Assembly: GCA_021234155.1 (NCBI GenBank)
Contig: JAJEKV010000038.1
Coordinates: 12,616,213-12,680,212 of the forward strand
DNA from: Isoetes taiwanensis
Taxonomy: Eukaryota > Streptophyta > Lycopodiopsida > Isoetales > Isoetaceae
Direction: 5' to 3'
DNA: 64,000 nucleotides
Shown: piece by piece, positions 10,219-21,374 of the stretch
How positions within the stretch are numbered: the first letter of the stretch is position 1
Layout: each line of letters begins with the position of its first letter
Notes under the pieces: generated by a model
What the model saw: only the letters and a program-made list of their open reading frames with translations
Databases searched by the model: none
Told to the model about the DNA's origin: nothing
Made by a program: the position numbers and the translations under genes

Positions 10219-12600
10219 TTGGTCATGAAATGCTCGGTCACTTGTGTTAGTGGGCAGCCACTCTCGAAACCGGCCAACCGGAGAGGTCTCCTCCGCTCCC
10301 AAGCCATGGCCACCCGCTCCCAAGTCCTCCAAGTTTCCACAAATTCGAGAACTGAAGGGAGTCGAATTATGGAAGGAAAACAAGTTAGCAAAACAGGTAG
10401 ATCCTTCTGTCATTGTCCCCTAGCAAGGCAAATGGGTTATGTGAAGGCAAAAAAATTCATGCTCAAATCATTGGATCTGACAAGGATCGAGATGTGTACT
10501 GGGCAATCTTCTCGTTAATATGTATGGAAAAAGTGGGGACTTGAACAATTGCCATAACGTGTTTTGTGTGATTGAGGAGAGGAATGTGTTCTCTCGGTCT
10601 ATACTTATTGCCTCATTTGTTCAACATGGTTTTGGCAACAAGGTTCTTCACTTGTTTGCGAAATGCAAGCCGAGGAAGTAAATCCTAACAAGTATACTTT
10701 TAGCAAAGATTCGAAAGGCCTTACCGTGATTTGGGCTCTCTTGCAAAGGGAAAAGTAATCCACGCCAGTTGTTGTGAGCAGAAATTTTGGAGGAGATACG
10801 GTTGTGGGAAATGCATTGGTGAATTTTTATGCTAAGTATGGTAGTGTGGATGATGCCGGGATAAGTTTGAAAGGATATGTACCGGGACGTGATTTTATGG
10901 AATGCTATGATTGGCGACAGGCGAGAATGGTCTAGGTCGCGAGGCTCTTGATCTCAGATATGAAGATGCGGTTACAAGGTGTGGAACTTGATATGATGGC
11001 TTTTTCTATTGTTATCAACGCATGTGGAAATGTAGATTCTAGAAGAAGGAAAAACGGTTACATGCTTGTATAATTGGCCGAGGTTTTGGATCGGATGTAT
11101 TTCGGGAACCTCCTTAATGAATATGTATGGAGGTCGCGGGTGCACTAGATGATGCTATAGAGGTGCTTGGGAGAATGCCTACCATGGTTTGCGGCGTTTG
11201 TTCAAAATGGGCATGAGAAAGAGGCCCTTGAAGTATTTCGGCAGATGCGAGAATGAATGTGTGGAAGCGAATGAGGCTACTTTTATCATCTTTGTAAATG
11301 GATGTGCCACCTTAGGTTCTTTGGGAAATGGTAAGCTTCTTCATGCCAATGTTATTGATCATGGATTCGACCGATGTCCGCTTAGGGACCTCTGTCTTGA
11401 ACATGTATGGTAAATGTGGGAACATAGTGGAAGCATGAAGAGTCTTTGCAAGTTCTCGGACTAAAGTTTACCCCGTGGAATGCAATGATTGCAACCGCCG
11501 CATTTAATGGACATAGCCAAGAAGCTATTGCACTCTTTCATGAACCGCAAAAGGTCGGACGTAACCCCAACAAAATTACTTTTTGTCGCAAGATTCTTGA
11601 GGGATGTGGTAGCTTGTTGGAGGGTAAAGACATGCATTTGTGCATTAGGGATAGTGGATTTGAAGTCGATGTTGTTGCGGGAATGCACTTATCACTATGT
11701 ATTGCAAATGTGGCGCTTTGGAGGATGCACGAATGTATTTGTTAGCATGCGTGAAGCGAGATGTTATTTCATGGAATGGCATGATTACCGCATGTGCTCA
11801 ACATGGGCAATGAAGGAGGCAATAGAACTTTTCCAGAAATGTCGCTTTAATGGTATAGATCCTAACAATATAATGTTGTAAAGTGTTCTTGATGCATGTG
11901 CCAACATGGTCGATGCAAAGGCGGTATGCACATACATAAGCGATAGTAACTAAATCCTTTGAGTTAGATGTCTTTGTGGAACCGCTCTTTTAAATATGTA
12001 CAATAAATGTGGAAATGTGGAGCATGCACGAACCATATTTGATAACATGTAACATAATCTCTTTTCTGGACTACTATGATTTCAAAGATATGCTCAAAGA
12101 TGAACATGGCAAGGAGGCCTTTGATCCGCTTCAAAAATGCAGCAAGAGAAGGCCTAATGTTAACCAAAGTTGGGTTGATAAGTATGCTTCACGCATGTAG
12201 TTACGGGACTTCTAGATGAGGCCTTCCACTTGTTTATTGTTATAACCCAATCATCGAAGTACCATCTATTGAACACTATGGATGCCTCATTGATCTTCTT
12301 TCACGCCTAGGTTTGTTGAGCGAATCGGAAGATGTGCTTCACAACCGCCATTTGAAGCTAATGCCGTGTTGTGGACAACTATGTTTGGTGCATGCAAAAT
12401 GCATGGTGATGTACAACGGGAAATTGTGCTGCAATACACGTATTGATTTAGATCCTCGTGATTCGGGAATTTACACTCGCTTTCAAACATGTATGCCGAC
12501 TTTTAGGGGAATAGAGATTATGCAACAAACATGTGTTTCATGATTTGACAAGCATTTTATATGGCAAGTGATGAACGAGAAATTGACAAAGTTTTAACAG
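10219..12600 (+). pseudogene. PPR protein pseudogene (PLS type with E motif remnant)
   Basis: Across 2.4 kb the plus strand carries PPR signatures in shifting frames. At about 10590 the pattern NVFSRSILIASFVQHGFGNK appears; at about 11265, EANEATFIIFVNGCATLGS then LLHANVIDHGF; at about 11475, TPWNAMIATAAFNGHSQEA; and near 12370, an E-motif-like WTTMFGACKMHG. Repeats are spaced about 100 codons apart in the P-L-S order of organelle RNA-editing or processing factors. Many stops and frameshifts, from about 10540 on, show it is dead. Intact relatives would act in mitochondria or plastids, binding RNA one base per repeat. No DYW domain can be read at the end. Confidence 0.8.
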
Positions 12601-13406
12601 GTGCCAAACATGATAGCTCATTGCTAAATTGTAATGTAAGAACCCAATTGATCAGACCTTTGAGTTCTTTATGTGATCGATGGATGTTGATCGAGAGTTG
12701 AATGATGCCATGGACGCTTTCTGGTGAGCAACACCAATATATCATATCATGGCTAAACTTTTCAAACAAGAAGGCAAAGAATGTTTTTGAAGGAAACGTA
12801 GCAAGAATTGAGTTGATGAGGGGAAGAAATGCCTAGCTGACCAGCCAGCGTAGTGTTGAAATGCTTGGTCTAAATTGTACACAAGGAAGATACCTGAGAG
12901 CAAGATTTGGAGACCTAGGATTTGTTTGTTAAATGCTTAGGACCTGACATTAACCAAAACAAAGCATGGGATTGAGGTGAGTAATCTCCCTGGACTAAAC
13001 TCTCGTCACACTTCCATCCATCATAATAGAGAAACAAACAATTAAAGAGAGAGACACACTTCAAATATCTAGCTAGGTTTTCATTTAAGTGTTATTCCAC
13101 CAAGAAAGTTACAATGTTTCCTAGCAATTATTGTTTTTTAAGATAAGAACATTTGATAAAACATGTACACCCTAGACCATTAACATAGAGCGGCCTAGAG
13201 ATAGAAAGAGAGAGGAAGAAAAATAACATTTTCAAAGTAAAAAATATCATCTTCAAAGTAAATCTTCAACAATGTGACCCCAAACAAATTGCTTAGGTCA
13301 ACTCTTAAGCTGCATACTTGGATGTAGATATGTATAAAAAGAATATGATGAAACAAAGCATTATGAGCCTTCCTGGTCTCCCAACAAAGTAGAACAGTAA
13401 TCATGC
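12601..13406. other. Non-coding stretch
   Basis: No gene, RNA or repeat recognised. Small ORFs here show no family features. Confidence 0.5.
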
Positions 13407-13555
13407 AGGATATTTTCCTCATAATGGAAAGATAAATGAAGCAAAATAAAGTATGAGCCAATTAAGGCAAAATAAAGTGCATGATATTTTCCTCATAATG
13501 GAAAGATAAATGAAGCAAAATAAAGTATGAGCCAATTAAGGCAAAATAAAGTGAA
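13407..13555. repeat. Perfect-like tandem duplication, ~74 bp unit
   Basis: The segment with GATATTTTCCTCATAATGG through AAGGCAAAATAAAGTG is present twice back to back (13407-13481 and 13482-13555) with almost no differences, so it is recent. Confidence 0.85.
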
Positions 13556-13675
13556 TACCAAGTCCAAATCAACGAGCATTGAACGTAATCTTCAGTATTT
13601 TTTGGAGTGTCACAAAAGTAATTATAGTTTGGAATGCCACAAAAGTACTTATAGATAAATAGTACATTTTACGTC

Positions 13676-13714
13676 ATACCACGTGGCAGTTCCCATGATA
13701 AGGTACCACGTGGC
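13676..13714. promoter_or_regulatory. Two CACGTGGC (G-box/ABRE-like) sites
   Basis: CCACGTGGCA occurs at about 13680 and again at about 13706, some 26 bp apart. CACGTGGC is the core bound by plant bZIP and bHLH factors. No gene start lies close by; the long hairpin begins 7 bp further on. They may be real elements of a non-coding transcript or simply part of a repeat. Confidence 0.35.
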
Positions 13715-13720
13715 ACGAGA

Positions 13721-13845
13721 CATGTGATGAGGAGGTTAACCTCCTCCTTGAGGGGGTTATGCAAAATAACCCTCGAGGCCGCAGGCTGAGAGGGTTATTT
13801 TGCATGACCCCCGAGAGGAGGAGGTTGACCTCCCTTAACCACATG
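13721..13845. repeat. Long hairpin, ~60-bp arms with 3-nt loop
   Basis: Left arm 13721-13780 pairs imperfectly with 13784-13845. Both carry GGTTATGCAAAATAACCCTC (left) and its near complement, and both end in CATGTG/CACATG. An RNA from either strand would fold into a stem of about 60 bp, in the size range of plant pre-miRNA or a small foldback MITE. No target or mature small RNA can be named from sequence alone. Confidence 0.75.
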
Positions 13846-13849
13846 CCCA

Positions 13850-14819
13850 AGCAGGTTCCACTATTCTTCAGCTGCAGGTAAGGAAGGCCACATTTTAATC
13901 CGTTCTAAAACAACTTCAACAAAGACCTCTGTTTCGGCTTCATCTCTACCTGTTATTTGGGGATTGTAGACAGAGTATGGATATTTATGATGATTTTCTA
14001 TTGTGCACACTTTGTTTTTTTAAACATATGGTGAAACTGCACATCCAATGGGAGAGCAACCCAATCGTGCATACATAAAACCATCAGAGGGGACGTGGTA
14101 AAAATGTTATCGGCACCCTATTACTGACATCAAAACAACGCGAATACCAAATTGCCTTTGAAAGCATGAGCATGGATAGATAAGTCGCTCTAGTAAATAT
14201 GCTGAAATATTGTCTTATACCCACTTATTTGTGTTTTTTTATTTGTGTTGGAAGTATTGATTGTTTGTTGTGTTAACAATTGCGGAGGGCTTGCATTTAG
14301 TGCTTCTCTTGTGTGTCCTACAATTTTGCAAGTGCACTTTGTGCTGGGTTCTTTGATAAATTTAAGTACCAACCAAATAGCAAATACGGTTGTCATTGTG
14401 AAGTAAAATTCAAGAATGTGAGGTGAAATGCAAGAATGCTGCGTGAAAATTGATAGCAACATCAACACTTAGATTTGTCTTAACCTGCTTTTATGTGTCC
14501 TAAATCATAGCGCAACACTTTATAGCCTGAGCCCATTCTTCTATATCTCAAGTACTCATAAATCATAGAGTTATTCATTGCACAATATCATTTATGTGAA
14601 TTAACTAAAAGTATTATTCTTTTCCCTATTCTTTTCTCCCCAAGTTCTATAAATTGACATGCACAGCTTCGTAAATAAAACTTCTAGCTAAGAAAACGAC
14701 ACAATGTGTTCTCACAAAAAAGACCCGACACGAAACGACGATCTAGAAATTATGAAACATACTTTCTCTCTACCGGAGGGCAACCCCTCGTGCGCAGCAC
14801 CTTGTTTAACTTGCATAAG
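13850..14819. other. Non-coding stretch
   Basis: AT-rich, with no supported feature. A 92-codon ORF at 14190-14468 lacks family features and is not called. Confidence 0.5.
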
Positions 14820-17142
14820 CCTACACTTTCTAAGAAAGTTCTAAAATGTTTTAGATAGTTCTAATGGTTCTGGAGTTCTAGAATGTTCTCAAACTTCTAG
14901 ATAGTTTTAGAATAGTTAAATAGAATGGATAAGCACCTTGACCTAAAATAGAAGGTATCTAAGAATAGTAAATTTATAGTACTTTTACTAAATCTTGGAG
15001 AGTGCCATGGAGGTAATCTATTGGGCATTGACTAATCAAAAATAGAAGTTGCTAAAAATAGTAAATTTTTTAAAAGTTCTTAAAAATAGTAAGTTTTGGT
15101 TAGATGTTCTACAATGCCATGGGAGTGAGCTGATGAGCTTTGACTGGTCAACTAGCAAGAATAAGCACCTCAACTTAAAAAAGAAGCTGCTAAGAATTGT
15201 AAATATTCAAAAGTTTCTAAAAATAGTAACTTTTTGTTGGAATTTAAGAGAATCTTCATAAGAGGTTTGGGAACCTAGAGGAATCTACAATAGCATTGAC
15301 TGATCAATTAGTATGAATGGGCACCTCAGCCTAAAATAGAAGTTGCTACAAATAGTAATTTCTAAAAAAGTTCCTAAGATAGTAATTTTTTGCTGGATGT
15401 TCTAGAATGTCGTGGGAGCGAGTTGATGAGTTTTGACTAGTCAACTAGCACGAATAAACACCTCAATCTAAAATAGAAGTTGCCAAGAATAGTAATTTTT
15501 GAAAAGTTCCTAAAATTGCTCGAATGTAAGGGAATCTTTATAAGATGTATGAGAACCTAGAGGAATCTAATAAAATCTTGGGGAATTTTTACTAAATCTG
15601 AGGCAAGTGTTCAAGTGTTGGAGAATCTAGGGGAAGTGATAAAATCTAAAGGAACCTAAGAGAATCTTCATGAAATCTAAGGAAATCCCATAAACTCTTT
15701 CAGAATGTAGAGGACTCAAATAGAATCTAATGGAATCTTCATAAAATTTGAACGAATCTTAAAAAATCTAGGGGGAATCATCATATATCTTAGAGAGTCT
15801 AAGTCTAAGGGAACCTAAGGAAAATCGAAGAAACCTAAATGAATGTAGGGGAATCTAGCAGGATTTTCATAAAATTTTAGGAAAAACAAAAGAATCTCCA
15901 TAAAGTCTTAGAAAACCTAGATAAAACTTCATAGAATCTAAGAAAATTGTAACATTAAAAACCTTGCTACTCATCGATCCTATGGTGCATGCTCCAATTT
16001 TAGCATGTTCATATGATGCAAAAGGAGGTCGGTGAGTAACGAGGTTTTTAATGTTACAATTTTCTTAGATTCGAGATTCTCTTAGATTCCATGAAGATTT
16101 CTCTAAATTCTCCAACAGTGCATGAAGCTTATATTTTATAGAATTCCCCAAGAGATTCCCCTAGATTTCCACTGTTGCGGTGATGTAAAGTGGGGTAGAT
16201 GAATAATAAGTTTTTAACATTCGGGGTTACGCATCGATCCTATGGTTTCTAACATTTAAAGTTTCAACATTTTCTATTTTTAGACTGAGGTGCCTATCCC
16301 TAAGCATCTAGAACATCCCAAAACATTATATTTTGATTGTTTGTAAAATTTCAAAGACTTTCTATTTTTGGACTAAGTTGTTGGCTCTTGAGCATCTGAG
16401 CATGTAGAAAATTCTAATTTGCCTTTTTGGGTAAAAGCATGTTAGGGTGTCCCTTAAAAAGTATTATTTAGTGACCAAAAAAGTACCTAAAAAGGTACCC
16501 AGGACTGGGTACTGGGTACCTGTGTAATATCTCAATAAAAGGTACATTCTAGAACTTTTATATATATTTTAGTCTCCGGTAGCATTATCTTTATCTTAAC
16601 TTTGAATATTAATGCGTCCTTGACTTTTATCTTGGATATTTGTACTAGTTTTAATGAAAATAAAAATGAAAAAGTACCCAGTTCTGAAGTACCTAGTGTA
16701 TGTACTTTTGCAGGTTCCAAAAGTGGTACACCCTAACATGCTTTTACCCTTTTGCATTCAAAAAAACTTTCTATCTTTTGACTTAAGTGCTTATCCACGA
16801 GCACCTAGAACATTCTAGAAATATCTGGAATATCCTATTTTGAGTTCTTGTAATTTTTTCAGAAAAACTTTCTACTTTTAAACTGGGGTGCTTATCCATG
16901 GGCATGTAGAACATTCTAGAACTATCTAGAACATCCTATTTCGACCTTTTGCAAGGTCATTAAAACTTTATATTTTTAGATCAATTTACTATTCTTGGCA
17001 TTAGACTGAGGTGCCTACCCATGAACATCTAGAACATCCCAAAACATTCTATTTTGGTTGTTTGTAAAATTTTAAAAACATTCTATTTTTGGACTGAGCT
17101 GCTTGCTCATCAGTATCTGAGTATCTAGAACATTCTACTTTG
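14820..17142. repeat. Large foldback repeat centred at ~16,003, right end displaced to 21,245-21,370
   Basis: The left half (14820-15930) repeats phrases such as AAGCACCTCAACCTAAAATAG and AGAAGTTGCTAAGAATAG about every 130-150 bp. The right half (16080-17142, resuming at 21245-21370) repeats the complement, CTATTTTTAGACTGAGGTGC, with TCTAGAACATTCTAGAAC words. The two halves are thus inverted relative to each other around a near-perfect central hairpin. Without the LINE, left and right extents are about 1.18 and 1.27 kb. It resembles a foldback (FB/TIR-rich) transposable element or an inverted satellite block; no ORF is present. Confidence 0.7.
15934..16072. repeat. Central hairpin of the foldback
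   Basis: Arms 15934-15977 and 16029-16072 (44 bp) differ at only three positions. They include AAGAAAATTGTAACATTAAA and its complement. The 51-nt loop carries ATCCTATGGTGCATG. A third, partial copy of the arm lies near 16210-16240 (ACGCATCGATCCTATGG). Confidence 0.85.
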
Positions 17143-17319
17143 TTTTTTTTAATTGAAGGCCATAGATAATATATTGACAAAATTAAGTTAAAGTTACAAA
17201 ATTACTTTTTGAAGGGAAGTGTAACCCTGGTTACCACCTATATATATATAGAGGTAGAAGTTTAAGCCCAAAAAAAGATATAGATATGCATAACAGTGTT
17301 CTTAGAAAGCATCCACAAC

Positions 17320-17697
17320 CTAAAAGTAGGATTTTAGATTAGAATTGGCAGATTTACGACCACGCCCTTTGACCATAGCTGAAAGTGTGCAGAAAGCACA
17401 TAGGCATGCCTCGGCTTTTGCCATATTGAACCTCCCACGATTATCCTTGGCTTCGCACAGCAAGGCCCTTCTGACGTCTGGATACTGATCGCAGGAGCAC
17501 TCACATTCACAAGTCTCGTCATGACTCTCACCATCTGGGGGGCCGAATACTTTGATCCACTGCTCATTTGTTCTCGGATCGATCTTTTTCCACTTGAGTT
17601 TCCGAACGAGCATGAAAATGATTCCTGAAAAGCAACCAGTAAAATATGAGAAGAGGATGAGAAATTCAAGAATACTTAACCTGTAGCTGTTATCCAT
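17320..17697 (-). CDS. Small ORF in the LINE 3' region, unknown protein
   Basis: A 125-codon ORF lies just 18 bp after the zf-RVT stop and before the A tail, in the same strand. It starts MDNSYRLSILEF, has one hydrophobic, membrane-like stretch (FSYFTGCFSGIIFMLV, about residues 16-32), a basic patch, then a Cys-rich acidic segment (CECECSCD) and a second Cys group near the end (CLCAFCTLSAM). It matches no LINE domain I know. It could be a captured host fragment, a decayed C-terminal domain, or chance. Coding status is uncertain. Confidence 0.3.
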   Translation of the reverse strand: MDNSYRLSILEFLILFSYFTGCFSGIIFMLVRKLKWKKIDPRTNEQWIKVFGPPDGESHDETCECECSCDQYPDVRRALLCEAKDNRGRFNMAKAEACLCAFCTLSAMVKGRGRKSANSNLKSYF

Positions 17698-17714
17698 CTT
17701 ATGTCATAATCTAT

Positions 17715-18341
17715 CTACTTAATAACAGCCTCCGGATGAGTGATGTCACAATTAAAGATGAAGTTATTCCTGCCTTTCCATATCCTCCACAGAATGATGT
17801 AAATTCTCCAATCCCTAGGTTGATCTGGCATGAAGAGTTCACTGGAGCTGATAGTATTGAGGTCAGTCCCAATTGAGGCTGAGGCTAGTTCCAGAACCCA
17901 CTCTGACCAAATGCATTCTCTGAATAAGTGGTCCTCATCTTCTCTATGGGCCAAACATCTGGGGCACACATCTGAATCTGCCATATGCATCTTAAATCTC
18001 TTCTGATTAGTGGCAAGCGCCTTGTGCCATAACTGCCACATAAAGGATTTGACCTTAGGCGGGATTGGGCTTGACCACATAAACTTAAGGTTCCTGATAC
18101 ATCTTTCTGCCCCAATCAGCCACTTATTATGCAAAGTAATAACCTGATCCTTCATAAGGAATCTGTAAGCTGTTTTTACTGTGAATTCAGTATTCCCATT
18201 ATGGTTCCAATTACTTTCCCCATTCGCCCACTTCCCTTGGACAAGCATGGTACAGATGTTATTATACAAGGCTTGACAGTTATCATTCTCTCCATAAAGC
18301 TTCGATTCCCCGAAAGGAATAATCCCATTCTCATTGAACAT
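17715..18341 (-). pseudogene. L1 ORF2 zinc-binding C-terminus (zf-RVT)
   Basis: The 208-codon open stretch has FTVKTAYRFLM and the zf-RVT landmarks: WSSPIPPKVKSFMWQLWH, then the cluster CPRCLAHREDEDHLFREC (C-x2-C ... H-x4-C), and WRIYIILWRIWKGRNNFIF. The frame stops shortly after, at about 17715. No RNase H domain is seen after it; many plant L1s have one there. Confidence 0.85.
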
Positions 18342-18494
18342 GTCCCTGATGTGGTGGATACCTTTATTATCCCAAAGTTTAGCTTGATCCGGGAAATGGC
18401 AGGCGCATAAAAAGAGGGATTATTCGTGAGAAGAGCTGGATTCCAAAATATGGACTGATCTAGAGATAGCCCCTCCTTCCAAGAGAACATCCCT

Positions 18495-20012
18495 TTACGG
18501 ATTCCACGCCCTAATCCACTTTTTAAGGAGGCCCCGATGGAATTTGGGATGTTGAATGGAAAATAGATAGCGGGGAAGACTCATCTTCACATTTCTCCAA
18601 CCATAGGGGTGACATCTGGTTAAATAGTGTCTGATAATTTTAGAAATCGGGTGATTGATCTTGTCATGAGCAGCCTTAAAGAAATATTTGGCAGCCAAGG
18701 CTATCCCTTGCTTTTCGATATTGATTACACCCAATCCCTCCCGACTTCTTGCTCTTACAAAGACTCCTTCATAGATACAATGGAGTCCAAAGATCTCTTG
18801 TTCTCGCCCGCAAGAAATAAACCTACCTATAATACTGGAGCTTGGAGGATACTTTTGGAGCCAGATAACCGATGACCGTATACATGGGAAGAGGAGATGA
18901 CAAAATTAGCAATTATGGCCCCGCCTTGTTTAGAGATGTACTTGGAATTGTGATCGCCCACTTTCCTCCGAAACTTCTCAATGATGTCCGCCAGGATATC
19001 GGAGGGACTGCCTTTTAAGGCCATAGGGACACCTAAAATTTTGGAAGAGGTAGTTGGTAGAATATACTTACAACCCATGAGAGCAGCCGCTTGCTCTCCT
19101 TTTACCTGATCTTTGGCCACAATCTTAGATTTCAGAGGGTTGATCTTACATCCCGAAACTTCCCCGAATTCTTCCAGAATGGCCCGAGTGTTGATGAGTG
19201 ATCTGTTATCCATCGAGACGAGCAGGAATGTATCATCTGCAAAATGGCCATTCAAAATCTGATCCAAGCCTCCATTCCCTGGAAGGGAGAGGCCTTGAAT
19301 CAAATTAGTGCTTTTGGCTTCCTCCAGTTTGCTGTGAAGGGCCTCCATGACAATAAGGAAAAGGAATGGGGCTAATGGACAACCTTGTTTGACCCCCCTC
19401 AGCAAGGGGAAGAATGGTCCACATTCCCCATTAATTAAAACAGAAGATCTAGAGTTAGAAAGAATTGCTTTAAAAAGGAGAATTACCTCATTGGAGAAAC
19501 CTAAGGCTTTACAAAGATTTGAAGAAAAAAATTCCAACTCCACAGAGTCAAAGGCTTTAGTAATATCGCTTAATAAGAGCAATATCCTGTTTTGTGTCCT
19601 TAGCCCAATTCAGCCCCAGAATCGCTGTAACCACATTATCTAAAATAAATCTATCCTTCAGATAGGCTGCCTGGGAAGTGCTAATAATCTTCTCCAAGAC
19701 CAACTTCAATCTCTTTGCAACAAAGACACGTAAATCAGCTTATACACTACATTAGAAAGGGATATGGGCCCAGAATCCGAGAAGGTAGCAGAGCCTCAAT
19801 TTTAGGGATGAGAGTGATCAGACTAGTGTTAATCCTTGCATCCATACATTTACTGTCCCTGAACTCATTGGCCAGGCATGCAATGCTATCTCCGAGAATA
19901 GGCCAAGTTTTGATATAGAACTCAACAGGGAGCCCATCTCGACGGGCTTTTTGCCTTTTTCCATGTCCTTGGCTATACTAAATAATTCAGTCTGCAGAGA
20001 AGGGTTTCTCAA
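18495..20012 (-). pseudogene. L1 ORF2 reverse transcriptase core, frame-shifted
   Basis: RT blocks can be followed with breaks. Block 0-1 remnants lie around 19820-20012. From 19582 to 18827 an open 251-codon piece shows LLLSDITKAFDSVEL, GVKQGCPLAPFLFLIVMEAL and HFADDTFLLVS, which is the catalytic F/YADD box with both Asp kept, followed by GCKINPLKSKI. The thumb region continues to about 18495 (WRNVKMSLPR). Stops between 19583 and 19820 show the copy cannot make full ORF2. Sequence style (GHFADDT) fits plant L1. Confidence 0.85.
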
Positions 20013-20110
20013 TATCCGAAGTTGTCATCCCGGGTTAACCTTAGCTTGAAGATTGATGAACCCGCCCATAGCCTCGCATTTGGCGGCCTTGATTAGTGCC
20101 CATGATATTC

Positions 20111-21244
20111 TTAAAGTGATTTGCAAAGAGCCACCTTTAACTGATCTTCATTCGAGATATCATCATTCCCAACCTTGATCTCAAAAATGTGGTTCCTCTT
20201 CACTCTACCCTTTGCTTTGACAAAAAAGAATTTGGAGCTACTCCTCTCGTCATGCTTAATTTCCCTAATCTTGGCTTTCAGCTTCCACCCCTCAGCTATT
20301 CTTATCTCCTCTCTTTCAATTTCTGACCTAATCCCATCCTTGTCTACATCCCTGGCATATGGGAGTCTATTCCTCAAATCCTGTAAATGAGCTGTTTTTT
20401 GAGCGTGCACAGATTTACCCCATTCTTTAAGCCAAATTTTGATAGCCTTGGACAAATGAATCCACCAATGCATCCACCCTGTACTGCCATTAGGTTTGGG
20501 ATGATTGTCTAAGACTTGTTGGAACCTAGTCATGAATTCCTCATGCTCCAGAAGGTTAGTATTGAGCTTGAAATATGACCTCCTCTTTCTAACATATTTA
20601 GCAGCCGAAATGCTCATCAGCTGAGGGAAATGATCCGATAGGGTGTAGCCCTCTAGGTTATTAACTCTGTTGCTTTGATTCCACAGATTTTCAGATAAGT
20701 AAAACCTATCATGGAGGCATAACGTTGGATCCACCCTTTTGTCTGTCCAACTATAAGAGTTGGCTTTGGTTCTGGCCATAGTTAAATTATGCCCTCGGAT
20801 CAGGTCTGACCAAACTGCCCTCTCCTGCTTCCCCAGAGGCCTAAAATTTTTGTTCTTCATAAAGCTGTTGGTTACCATATTTAGATCACCCCCTAAGATA
20901 CACTCATCAAATTCTAAGTTGTCCAGACTAATTTTAACCTTACGCCAAACATCAACTCTATCCCCTGGATTGTTAAAAGCATAGATATTAACTAGAACAA
21001 GTCTAATCTTGAAACAGGTACATAGAAGAATCTGCCACCTACCATCATTCCCATTTATCATATACATGTCAGACAGATTCAGATTGTCATTCCATGCCAT
21101 GGCAATACCTCCAGAGGAATCCTTGGCAGGAATAGACCAGATCTTGAGATTAGGAGGAAGGGATCTACTTAGAATGGTCGCATGATCCGCATCGTGAATC
21201 TTGTGTTCTTGGATGAAAAGAAAATCAGGGCTGCATTCTTTCAA
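20111..21244 (-). pseudogene. L1 ORF2 endonuclease domain and linker
   Basis: This open stretch of 377 codons carries an APE-type endonuclease. It has LFIQEHKI (the catalytic-Glu strand, Q-E), SSGGIAMAW, ECILGGDLNMV (GDxN motif), YSWTDKRVDPTLCLHDRF (the family's S/W...D/DR segment) and TLSDHFP (SDH catalytic motif), then the basic linker before RT. All key residues appear to be present. The first part of the domain is missing because the element is truncated. Downstream RT is in other frames, so ORF2 as a whole is broken. Confidence 0.85.
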
Positions 21245-21374
21245 AAAAACTTTCTATTTTTTTGACTAAGGTGCTTATCTATGAGCATCTAGAACATTCT
21301 AGAACTATCTACAATATCCTATTTTGAGAATTTTTCAAAAAAACTTGTTATTTTTAAACTGTGGTGCTTCGTAC

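Larger units (their letters stand above)
17143..21244 (-). mobile_element. L1-type LINE, 5'-truncated, inserted in the foldback
   Basis: On the minus strand this runs endonuclease, reverse transcriptase, zf-RVT, an extra small ORF, then an A-rich tail (TTTTTTTT at 17144-17151 on plus). On both outer sides the sequence is the foldback repeat (CTATTTTTTTGACTAAGGTGC right, GAGTATCTAGAACATTC left), so the LINE is the later event. The endonuclease starts within the domain at KECSPDFLF, showing 5' truncation. No ORF1 is present. Target duplications cannot be read because the host repeat is itself repetitive. Confidence 0.85.
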
